Below the pieces are notes generated by a model. The model was not told the origin of the DNA and ran no database searches. It was given only the letters and a program-made list of their open reading frames with translations. Shown here piece after piece: positions 54,333 through 64,000 of a DNA stretch of 64,000 nucleotides. Position 1 is the first letter of the stretch; each line of letters starts with the position of its first letter. Position numbers and translations under genes: made by a program. Source of the DNA: Sapria himalayana. Lineage: Eukaryota; Streptophyta; Magnoliopsida; Malpighiales; Rafflesiaceae. The stretch lies in contig JAREIK010002618.1 of assembly GCA_029783825.1 (NCBI GenBank), positions 695,171 through 759,170 on the forward strand, in the 5' to 3' direction.

Positions 54333-55890
54333 ATATTAATATATATTTGTTTATGTTTATATTTCTATACTTATTATATACAAGTATATATAAAAAGTAT
54401 ATACATTATATATATATAAATTTATGAATGCATATATATATATATATGTATGTATGTATGTATGTATATATATATATATATATTTGTATGCACATATATT
54501 TATATATGTAGGTATAAATACACACACACACACACACGCACACTCATACTTTTACTTATATACATATAAATGCACAATATTTATATTCGCACACACACAC
54601 ACACACACACAATATATATATATGTGTGTGTGTGTGTGTGAGTGAGTGATAGAGAGAGAGCGATAGAGAGATAGCGAGGAGTTATTGGCAATTATAATTT
54701 ATATATGTATGGTTGTATTCAAAGCATTGAGAAGAAAGTTGAAAAGATAATTTTTCGAAAACTTCCCATATATAAATAAATAAATAAATAATATATGTGT
54801 GTGTGTGTGCGTGCGTGCATGCGTGAGGTTGCATAAATACAAAAGGAATGAGGAATTATGAAATAAAAAAACAAAAAAAACAAAAGAAGCAACCGAAGAA
54901 CGTTGAGCATACAAAAAAGAAAGAAAAACAACAAGAATGAAGTTTACGAAAACAAAAACACTAACTTAGAAGGGGTAAAGGAGACATTTTTTGAAAATGA
55001 GAAGTTTTTGAAATTGTGAACAAAGCAAGAAGAAATAAAGTTCAAAGGAAGAAGACTATAAGGAGGAATAGACCCAACACAATAAGATAGTTTTTTTTTT
55101 GTTTTTTGTTTTTTAACATAGAAGAGATAGTTTTCAAGAATATGTTACAAGGGAAGATAAAAGCTAGCCAAGAAGAAGTATTGAGTTCAGTTGAACAAGT
55201 AGTTTTCGAGAAAGAAATGAATATATATATATATATATATAAGACAACAAAGACATAATGTGTACACATAAATAAAAAGAACAAGAAACAAAGAGAATAC
55301 TTAGCACTTCTTTCCCTACCCAGCACTTCTTTTCCTTCTTTTTGCTTTATTTATTTCTCTGTGTTCTTCTTATTTAGTTGCTTAATTTTTGTATAATTAT
55401 GAATACAATAACTTCTTATGATAATATACATTTAATTATAGGCTAAGTTTATTTATGTTAAAATTTGTGTAACTTAAGTGGTGGTTAATTTTCAAAGTTG
55501 TTATTTTGAAAAAACTCCATTGTTTTTCTTTTTATCTAATCATTTTTATAGTTTAATTTTTACTTTAGTTAGGCCGATATTAGTAAAAATATAATACTAA
55601 TCTTAATTAAATAAAAGTTAAGATCAGTAGATCAAAGTCAGATGATATTTGTTTTATAATCCTAATTCTGAAAAAATTAAGATTATTCATTTATAAATAG
55701 TATTAGAATATATATTTTTTGTCTTGCAAAACTTAAACGACTTATGTTTTAAAATATATTTTTTTAATGAATTGGCATATAAACATATTTAATATAGATG
55801 AAGAAATATAAAAACATGTTAGATTTAGAAAAATTATATGTTAAAGTCAGTTTGGTTTACTGGAAGAATATTTGATAATATAATAGAAAA
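54333..55890. other. Microsatellite cluster and AT-rich DNA
   Basis: TA, CA, TG and GA runs up to about 54670, then (TG)n near 54797-54808 and TAAA repeats. The stretch 54840-55330 is purine-rich on the plus strand with no recognisable gene. Part of it may be the left LTR of the Athila-type element that follows, but I cannot define its left edge. Confidence 0.45.
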
Positions 55891-56155
55891 ACAACATAAA
55901 AGAATTTATTAATTCTAGCATAGTCTATTATATATTTGTTACTTTGTTCATGTTTATTTGTTCACTTTTATTAATTACTAGAATTTACTTTTTATTAGTA
56001 ATTTAATTTTATAATTTTAGTTTTCTTGCATTTATTTTTTACACATGTTCAATCCCTGTGGGGATAGCACTCAGCTTACTTCTATATTACTTGCTGGCAA
56101 CATAAACTTGCGTGATATTTTTAAGTTTCACATCACTATTCAAAACAAACCAATG

Positions 56156-56180
56156 AGTTTTTGGCATTATTGTTGTCGAT
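56156..56180 (+). other. Degraded primer-binding site of the Athila-type element
   Basis: Reads TTTTTGGCATTATTGTTG and on to TCGA. The usual site as I recall is TTTTTGGCGCCGTTGCCGGG; most differences are C-to-T or G-to-A. Confidence 0.55.
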
Positions 56181-56564
56181 TAAAAATATTAAAAATTATT
56201 TTAGAAACTAGTTTTTATTGCATTTTAATTGTTTGATTTTCTTATTTTGGTATTGAAAATATTATACAAACTAGCAATAAGAATCTTAAGTACTCTTTTT
56301 AGACCCTAAAATTGAATACACTTCTAGAAGAAAGAAAAGCGAATAACCCATCTTAGGCGAATTTAGTGAAATGACATCCAAAGAAAGTTTTAATGTTACT
56401 GATGCAATTGTAATAATAACTGATGATCGAGACTAAGCCATAAAGGATTATGCCATCTCAATCCTTCACGAGCTAAAGGCCACTATAGTGATGCTAGAAA
56501 TTCAAGCTTCTCAGTTTGGGTTGTAACCCATTATATTCCAAATACTCCAAATTCGTGATATTGT

Positions 56565-56765
56565 TGATACTTCAGCAAATGGAGTTCTTCTTGCCAAATA
56601 TTATAATGAGACAAATAATATTCTTGAGAGAATAACAAATAATAACTATCATTGGCCTACTACATGGTGGCCTATAAGAAGACGAGTGACTAAAGTGCAT
56701 GAGATTAATGCTTGTTGTGACATTATGAGAATGCCAAAACTCCTAATTAATAGACATGATCACAA
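56565..56765 (+). pseudogene. Gypsy (Athila-type) gag fragment
   Basis: An open stretch reads ANGVLLAKYYNETNNILER followed by ITNNNYHWP and KVHEINA, the conserved block near the C-terminal part of Athila-type gag. It is not continuous with the rest of the polyprotein. Confidence 0.7.
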
Positions 56766-56769
56766 AATA

Positions 56770-59430
56770 TAATTGAGTAAGAATCTATTGACCAACATAA
56801 TTCTACAAGTATATGAATCATACAAGTAATAAAATGAATATAAATATAGATATTGATCCATATAGATTTTTTTGACAATTGGATCAATCAACAATGAATT
56901 AACAACTACATGAGTTAAACATATGTACTTGGTATGAGAAATTATACTCAAACTCTAGGATTGCCATGCGTACTTGTGCATGATGTTGTTTCTCAGTTTT
57001 TGGTCAATATACTGTTTGATTGTTAGATAAAAGATAGATTATTATGAAAATGCATGTTTCCTCTTGACATATAAGGTGACCATCATTCATTAGAATGTCA
57101 CTACAAAGGATGATCCTCTTATAGTTGTCCCTATGGTATTTCAACATCGAAGCAACACCTCATTCCATGCAGGGGTCATTATCACATCTACTCGTTTTAC
57201 GCAATATGTTAACTGTCATTGATGATTTCTTCGAGTATATATTTCTATTCTTTAAACTGTAACTATCTCAATGACTTAAGATAATGTGATATTAATTTCA
57301 TTTACATTTTTTGACTTCTTAATTATCATATTCACTTTAATTAAACTCTTATAAGTCTTATAAGAGTCATAGGACTATCGCCACCTTATGAGTCTCCCCA
57401 CTTATGTGTGCCCTATGACATATCTCTAACCATCCACCATGGTCAACATATGACTTACAAATTATAGTGAAACTCCTAGATAAATATATTACTTAACTCA
57501 CATATTATACTTTAAGGTTAGTTCTTCTAGATATTGGAGTCGAATTGAGGAGCTTGAAAGCCAAAATTGGTTTTGAAACTATTTCTTAAGCTGATAATTA
57601 GGTTAATTAATTTATCCAAAGATTAAATCTTTTAATTTTAAATTTTTGAACCATCCAAATGTAGTAGAATATAATATATTTAAATTTTCAAATATAATTT
57701 TATCTATTTTAAAACTAAAAATTTGTTGTAATTTTAATTTAAAACAATGACTTTTTTTTCAATATAATTCCAAATTAAATTCATAATCATGTTTTAAATA
57801 TTTTGCAAGACCAAAAAATATTAAAACAAAATAGCCCACTTTTTTTAAAAAAAAAAATAAAAAAACCAAGATTTCAAACATAGATATTATATTCATTAAA
57901 TCTTATATATCAATTAAATCTCAAAATTAATTCTCAAATTAATTTGAGATTAATTCCCAAAATGCACAATTTTGGTAGAGTATATTTTCTCAATTTTGGC
58001 AGCCCAAAATGTTCTTTGTATATTCTACCTAATTTTGGTAGAATATGTACTTGCACAAAACTTTTCTTCTACCCATAATTAACAGAATACTCAATAAATT
58101 CATATAATAAAACACAAATTAAAAAAGTCCATTTATTCATCAAACTCACAAATCAAGAATGAATTGTAAAATATAATAAAAATATCTAGAGTGTGATTAG
58201 ACGTCTGTTTTATCTTTCTAGATCCATGCTCCTTCATTCTCTAGATTTCTAAGTATGCGCACAGCCTCAATGGCACATTCTATATATGAATGCTTGCATG
58301 AACATTGTGCGAAGACGAACACCACATGAGCCTCCACTGGAACTCCATGTTCACATGCTCAAGCATATAGAAAAAGATAGATGAAGAATAGAAGTTAGAG
58401 ATTTAAAGAAAAGCTTACTCCAAGAGTTTTTGGAAACCAGTCAATTTTCATCTTCTTTCGCCACCCACCCAAATACTATTTTATGTTATAGAAGAGTTTT
58501 GTTATTTATTTTCTTTGAAGTTTCAATCTCTACAACCACACAAAAGATTTTCAAAAAAACCTTGTAAAATGATTTTTGAAAAGATGGGGCACAATAAGCA
58601 ATTCCCTTTTGTAAAAATGAGGCATCCCAATTTTCTTTTTCTCAAAATTGGGGCTTGTTCCCTCATTTATGTGTGGATGCTTTGCTTTCACGTGTAGAGA
58701 TAATGAAACTGACCCAGCATATTTCATTTCTGAAAGAGGGGTACCCCCTCCCTTTTTTGGAACAAGAAGTCATTCCATGTGTAGCATGGAATCTTCATCT
58801 TTTATTGCGCATGGACCCATCCAAGCAAAATGAAAGAAAAATAAGACTCAACCCCATTTTTCATTTTGGAAAAATGGGCTGCTCCACCCCAATTGAGTAA
58901 AAAAAATACACCCTTATATATATTATTCAAATTATAATATTTTTTTTTCAAGAAAAAAATAATTTTTTATTTTTAATTTTACTAAAAATATTACTAAGAT
59001 CAATCATTTCTAATGTTAGCACCCCTTCAGAATAAAAAATTGAGCTTATATTTATTAAATAAAATAAAAATATTATGTCATATCTCATTAAATTTAAATT
59101 AGAAATTTAAATAAACTAACCATTTAATTAAAAAAATTGGGAGGTCTGCCCAAACCTGGGTAGACCCAATATTTTGAAAAGTGGTAAAAAGTTAGAAATG
59201 CTTACTGATAATTCTAATCGATCAATAAAGTTCACTTCAATTGTATCAAATGAGGAGAGAGAGGTGAATGAGATGAAAATTTGGAAAAAAAAATTAAGCA
59301 TGTATCAAAGATGTTATAATATCACTACAAAACGCATGCTAGGATTGTAAACTGAGTGATCACCATTGCTATTTCCTCAATAATTCCACAAATCAAAGTA
59401 AGATTAATAGATTAGCAACTTTATATATAT
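56770..59430. other. Unassigned DNA between gypsy gag and protease fragments
   Basis: AT-rich for the most part. At 58540-58900 is a patch with GATGGGGCACAATAAGC, GAGGCATCCCAATTTTC and GGGCTGCTCCACCCCAATTG words that looks like part of another LTR or non-autonomous element, but I found no partner copy in the window. No gene is recognised. Confidence 0.45.
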
Positions 59431-59439
59431 TCTAAAGCA

Positions 59440-61190
59440 GCTGCACATCAATGCATCACTTATAGAAGTTTCGGAGCAAATGCTCAACAATACTAAATTC
59501 ATGAAAAATATTCTCTCAAAGAAGAGAAGAGTTGAAAAGTTTGAAAAAGTGATATTTATGAATGAATGCATCTCTATTTTATAATTCAAACTTATCTCCA
59601 AATTGAAGGATCATAGAAGAATAAAATCTCATGCTCTTTTGATAATACTTATTATTGGAGAGTTCTATGTGAAATCAAGTATCGACTTGATACCTCTATC
59701 CATTTTCAAGTAGCTAGGTATTGGAGAAGCAAGGTTCATCACAACTTTTTGATAGATCCTTTGCATACCCTAAAAGAAAAATTGAAGATGTGTTAGTACA
59801 AGTGGACAAATTCATTTTTCCTCTAGATTTTATTTTGCTCGACTATGAAGCTGATAAGGAAGTTTTGACAATTTTGGGATGCTCATTCCTTACTAATAGG
59901 AGAACATTGATTGATGTTCAAAAAGGAGAGCTTATCATATGAGTTAATGATCAATAAGTGACCATTAATATATTCTACATCATTCATTTTATATATGACA
60001 TGGATAAATATTCAACTATTAATATTTTGAACTCAATTATCAATGAGAATTATAATAAAGAAATCATGAAAAGGTTATATCATGTTTGATCTAAAGAGGA
60101 ATATGACAAAATTTTTGTCAAAAAATATGGAAGTTAAAGAGGCAATTCTATAGCATGTGAGATATCTTGAATCTCTAGGTTTATTAGAGAGAGTAATTAA
60201 ATCTTCCAAGTCATCCATTTAAGAACCTCTAGTATTAGAAATGGAATAATTACTTACATAGTAAAACTATATATTTTTAGGAAAAGAATGTATTTTTTTG
60301 GTGATTATATCATCCACTCTTGATTTTGAAAAATAAGAGATACATCTCCCTTTTTTGACAAGTACAAGAAGACAATTGGTTAGAACTTGGCAGATATAAA
60401 AAGGAATAAGTCTGTCTATTTGTATGCACAAGATCTTATTAGAGGAATGTTGCACATCTATAGCAATTTTATGTAGCAACAAAGAAGGAAGGCTAAACCC
60501 AAGTATGGAAGAGGTTGTAAAAGAAGAGGTTATAAGTGACTTGATTTAGTGATTATTTATTCATTTTCTAATAGCTTTTAGGTTAACCCAGTTAAGTATG
60601 TCCCTAGGAAGGGAGGAATGATAGTGATTATTAATGATAATAATGATTTGATACATACTAGAACCATCACTAATTGGACAATATGTATGGACTACAGAAA
60701 ACTCAATAAAGCCACTCACAAGGATCACTTCCCCTTAATATACTTTGGCCAGATGTTTGATAGACTTAGTAGAAAGAAGTATTATTACTTCTTGAATGGA
60801 TATTCTAGTCATAATCAAATTATTATAGCATGTGATGATCAAGAAAAAAAAATAACATTCACTTGCCATTACAGTACTTTTTTAGGAGAATATTGTTTCA
60901 ATTATTCAATGTTCTAGCAACATTACAATAGTGCGTGATATCAATTTTCACAAATAATGTGAAAAAGACTGGACGTGTTAATGATTGACTTTTCAATATT
61001 TGAATATTCTTACACAGATTGCTTAGTAAATTTGGAGATAGTTTTGAAGTATTGTGAATAAATAAATTTAGTACTAAAATAGGAGAAATATCATTTTATG
61101 GTACAAGAGGAGATAGTTTCAGGCATAAAATGTCCAAAATAGGAATTGAAGATTACAAAGTAAAAGTGGAAGTAATTGATAAATTTTCAC
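59440..61190 (+). pseudogene. Gypsy pol relic: protease to reverse transcriptase
   Basis: 59430-59720 reads, with stops, NTKFMKNILSKKR and LIPLSIFK, the region before the aspartic protease of Athila/Tat pol. 59721-59942 is open: KRKIEDVLVQVDKFIFPLDF, LGCSFLTNRRTLIDVQKGEL. 60618-60905 gives the RT start: NWTICMDYRKLNKATHKDHF then YYYFLNGYSSHNQIII. 61100-61190 holds an eroded continuation. The typical DLGAS-type catalytic Asp before LIPLS is not recognisable, and stops and frameshifts separate the blocks. Confidence 0.8.
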
Positions 61191-61195
61191 CACAT

Positions 61196-61435
61196 AGAAT
61201 TGTCAAATAGGTCATGCAATGTTGGCATGACGTAATTTTTATGTGTCTCAAATGGGCCATGAATGAAGTGCCTGCCAGTGCCATGGTATGAGATGATTTC
61301 TCATGCCATGACATCTTGATGGTAAGTTAGGCTAGTATGGCCATGGCCTGATTGGGCCAATATCTGGTTCAACCATGTTGGGTCATGCATAGCCATATCT
61401 AGGTCATGTTGGATAATGCTAATTCTAGGCAGCCA
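61196..61435. mobile_element. Decayed hAT-like MITE relic
   Basis: Starts TAGAATTGTCAAATAGGTCA, resembling the TAGAGGTGTCAA terminus, and contains CAAATGGGCCATGAATGAAG and GGCTAGTATGGCC words of the family. It interrupts the gypsy RT relic. The right end is unclear. Confidence 0.5.
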
Positions 61436-62139
61436 ACTATGACAATAAAAAATTATAAAATATTTAATTTTTCTTTAATATAAAATATAAATAATAAAAT
61501 AAAAAACAATTACATTATAGATTACACTGTAAATTTAAATGAATAAAATCAATAATTAAATTAATATTCTACATTTACCTTACAATAGCATATGAAAAAT
61601 AATAATGCAATTAGAATGATAAACCATTTAAAAAACTCGAAAATATAAACAAGAAGTCATGACTCATGAATATAAATTATAAATATAATACATAAGTTGA
61701 AGCAAAACTAAAAAAATATGCATCATATTTAACATGTGAGTCCTCTAATAGCCATGATTAGTCCATATATGCAGTACTAATATGGTGTTGATGCAAACTA
61801 TTATCATTACGCTCATAAATGATTCTGAAGCTAGTGCATTTTGTAGCCTAGATGTCACATGAGTCATTATTAGCTAGCATCTCTTTTATTTTATTTTGAA
61901 TGTCAAACCTTTATTCTTCGTGGTCTTTGAAGTAAGAAATTGGTTCTATAATATATGATCATAGTCTATATCTCATATTTAAAATAACATTCATAGCCAT
62001 AAAAAAAAGTAAAATTTGATACTATATACATCAGAGGGGTCAGTAGGTCACATGACTTCTTAGATAATACCGGAAAGGTGGATTTATATAATTTTTATCA
62101 TCTCAAAATATTCAAATAATTATTATCATTATGTGATTT

Positions 62140-62400
62140 AGCTGTCAAGTGGGCGAGTGGCTCAAGCATGTCTCGAGGTATGACTCGAAAAAGTCATACC
62201 TGGCACTACATGGCAAGGTCTAGAACCATGCCTAGACCAGGGTCATGTTGGCCCTAGGTACGGCTCATGTTATGCTATGCCAAGGCCAACCATACCTCAT
62301 GTTGGGCTAGGCATAATCCACATGCTTGGCCTGTTGGAATGGTCCAGAGGCATGGTGACTCATGACTAGGCATGATCACTTGTGATTGGGGATGAGTAAT
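62140..62400. mobile_element. Further decayed relative of the hAT-like MITE family
   Basis: Starts near TAGCTGTCAAGTGGGCGAG and continues with repeated GGCATG, CTAGACC and GGGCTAGGC words, ending near GGCATGATCACTTGTG. Assigned by word similarity to the relics at 17181 and 42893. Confidence 0.45.
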
Positions 62401-62837
62401 GAGTCATAACTTTATTTTAGTTACGACTTCACAATTTAAATCACAATACCAAATACATAATCTTCTAGTCACAACTATAAAAAATAGAATATAATATCGT
62501 TTAGGTTGTAACTTACAATTTATTCACAATATTAAACACAAGTTACACCTTCAAAAGTATGAGTCAATACTAACAAATATATATTACATGTGCTTCTTCG
62601 GAAAAATGGGAATATTCTTTTTTCCTTTTTTTTTGAATTAAGGATGTGGAAAATTATTCCATGTTCTTTGTCCACCATACTGTAAACCTGAAAAAAAAGC
62701 TAAAAATAGTACTAATTGAAAAATAAAATATCAAGACTTAAAATAATAATTATATATTACTATTTAAAAATATAAACAATCAAACATAAACAAAATAAAC
62801 AAAATTGTATTTTCAACTCGGTTATATCCAATAAATC

Positions 62838-62868
62838 TTTTGTTCTCTCTCTCGCGTGCTCTCTCTTT

Positions 62869-62903
<35 letters not shown>

Positions 62904-63051
62904 CACCCCCCCCCTCTCCCTCTCCCTCTCCCTCCCTCCCCCTCCCTCCCCCTCCCTCCCCCTCCCTCCCCCTCCCTCCCCCTCCCCCCTCCCTCTCCCT
63001 CCTTCTCTACCTCTCTCTCTCTCTCTCTACCTCTTTCTCTTCTTCTCCCCC
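62838..63051. repeat. (CT)n / (CCCTCC)n polypyrimidine tract upstream of PIGV
   Basis: CTCTCT runs, then repeated CCTCCCCCTCC hexamer-like units, then CTCTCT again, ending about 75 bases before the PIGV ATG. It probably lies in the 5' UTR or core promoter, a common position for CT repeats in plant genes. Confidence 0.85.
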
Positions 63052-63125
63052 CCCTAATTTGACTGCTTTCGTAAAAAACTGTGTTTTGAACAATTGAACT
63101 CACGCGATAAATCGCATCGAAGACG

Positions 63126-64000
63126 ATGATGGCCACCACGAAGAACTCAAAAAAATTTCAACATGCCACAGAAACCCTTATTTTGAAAGTCGCGATTTTT
63201 TCTAGAATCCTCCTCATAACATTAATTTTCGTTTTCCGGGCCATTTTTAATCCGTACGATACGTCTTCTCTTCTCAACACACCCTGTCTCTCCTCTCGCG
63301 TCAACACAGACCGTGCGGAACAGGTGACTGTATTCCCTCGCCTCGGTTCCATGATCGAAAGAAGCATCGTGTGGGACAGTGTGTACTTTATTCGAATTGC
63401 AGAATGCGGTTACGAGTACGAGCAGTATTACGCATTCCTGCCTTTGTTTCCTCTCTGCATCTTCATCTTGTCGCGTACAGGTATGTGTAGTCCAGGGGGA
63501 TTTGAGAGCAACTCCAATGGGAGTTGCCATCAAGGGTGCCATCCCCGTAACTGCCAAAATGTCACCCAAATCATAATTTTTGTAGCTCAAACGTGGGTGG
63601 CATATGGCGTTGCAAAATGATATCCATGGTATATAGGTGCCATATTTGGCAATTTGGAGATAGAAAAGATATGATGCAAAATAGAAAAGATAGAAAAGAC
63701 ACAGGTGCCATGGCTACCGTGCATCTCCTATAACTCTTTCAATGGGTTGAAAAGATAAATTTTGAATAAAAAAATATTTAATTATTAAAATATCACCCAT
63801 TTTGGCACCTACCGTTGCAACTCCCGTTGAGTTGCCAACGGGAGTTGCTCTGAGAAAATATTTAATTATTAAAATATTTAATTTGTAAAATGATATTTAG
63901 AACTTCCTTTTTGGCAACTCCCGTTGGAGTTGCTCTGAAAAAGGCACAAGGCTGGCCAAATGGTTCGGTATGGTTTACTGAATCAAATGGTATAGTCCCG
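63126..64000 (+). CDS. PIGV: GPI mannosyltransferase 2 (PIG-V), first exon, cut by the window end
   Basis: ER multi-pass enzyme that adds the second mannose to the GPI anchor precursor. Only exon 1 (63126-63480) is visible: 118 codons plus one base, ending at donor ACAG/GTATGT. A membrane segment is seen at about 19-41, then FNPYDTSSLLNTPCLS (41-56), the luminal-loop signature VWDSVYFIRIAECGYEYEQ (82-100) with the conserved Trp-Asp, and FLPLFPL starting the second membrane segment (104-110). This order matches PIG-V. I chose the first of two adjacent ATGs; the second gives one residue less. Sequence after 63480 is intron 1, which contains a MITE; the next exon is beyond the window. Confidence 0.9.
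63505..63936. mobile_element. MITE, copy B, in PIGV intron 1
   Basis: Left end AGAGCAACTCCAATGGGAG and matching right end (reverse complement AGAGCAACTCCAACGGGAG). It shares GGTGCCATCCCC, GGCTACCGTGCATCTCC and TTTAATTATTAAAATAT with copy A at 34657. The right end is duplicated internally (first end at 63841-63852, second at 63926-63936), so it is longer than copy A. The left end sits only 24 bases past the exon 1 splice donor. Confidence 0.88.

Larger units (their letters stand above)
55900..61190 (+). mobile_element. Athila/Tat-type Ty3/gypsy retrotransposon remnant
   Basis: Order-consistent fragments. LTR-end-like sequence (TTCAATCCCTGTGGGGATAG) near 56048. A PBS-like site TTTTTGGCATTATTGTTG near 56156-56173. 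Gag fragment YYNETNNILERITNNNYHWP near 56600-56660. A protease-region block (NTKFMKNILSKKR then ALIDVQKGEL-like) at 59440-59940. Reverse transcriptase at 60620-60910, then a block to about 61190 where a hAT-like relic begins. About 2.7 kb between the gag and protease blocks is longer than expected and may hold insertions. No right LTR is found. Confidence 0.75.

Overview
The window is nuclear DNA of a flowering plant. The evidence is: introns with GT-AG borders, plant-specific families (a SAGL1-type kelch F-box protein, a DUF538 protein, a plant PP2A catalytic subunit of subfamily II), CACTA, hAT, Ty1/copia and Athila-type Ty3/gypsy transposons, and AT-rich intergenic DNA. I cannot place it more narrowly than angiosperm. 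There are no bacterial operons, CRISPR arrays or rRNA genes.

Layout. 1-5880 is an extreme polypyrimidine tract built from TTC/TCC/TTTC words with embedded 27-bp and 99-bp tandem repeats. 8142-18858 (minus) is an apparently intact PP2A catalytic subunit gene of 11 exons that I reassembled exon by exon (942-nt CDS, 313 residues); two very long introns spread it over 10.7 kb. 19774-27975 is an 8.2-kb decayed CACTA (En/Spm) transposon, with CACTACAAGAAAATA inverted termini, about 0.9 kb upstream of the PP2A start codon. 28990-31745 is a large 16-bp minisatellite in two sequence blocks. 32504-32836 is a GC-rich hAT-type MITE with a perfect 8-bp target duplication.

35929-39344 (plus) is a six-exon DED1/DDX3-type DEAD-box RNA helicase (635 residues) with a minisatellite in intron 3. 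39667-40013 is a (CA/CG)n tract with Z-DNA potential. 45622-47591 (plus) is a SAGL1-type F-box/kelch gene whose real first exon is a separate 42-nt exon; the end of that exon and its splice donor are repeated three more times inside intron 1. 48636-49139 (minus) is a single-exon DUF538 secretory protein. 50021-54332 is a decayed copia element with two LTRs. About 55900-61190 holds remnants of an Athila-type gypsy element. The window ends inside a PIG-V GPI-mannosyltransferase gene (exon 1 at 63126-63480) whose first intron carries a MITE related to one at 34657-35031.

The host genes are unrelated housekeeping or regulatory genes (protein dephosphorylation, RNA remodelling, ubiquitin ligase substrate choice, GPI-anchor synthesis) and do not form a pathway or cluster. 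I see no convincing undescribed biological system. The most unusual items are the near-6-kb polypyrimidine tract, the splice-donor module amplification in the F-box gene, the two-block 16-bp array and the hAT MITE with exact target duplication.
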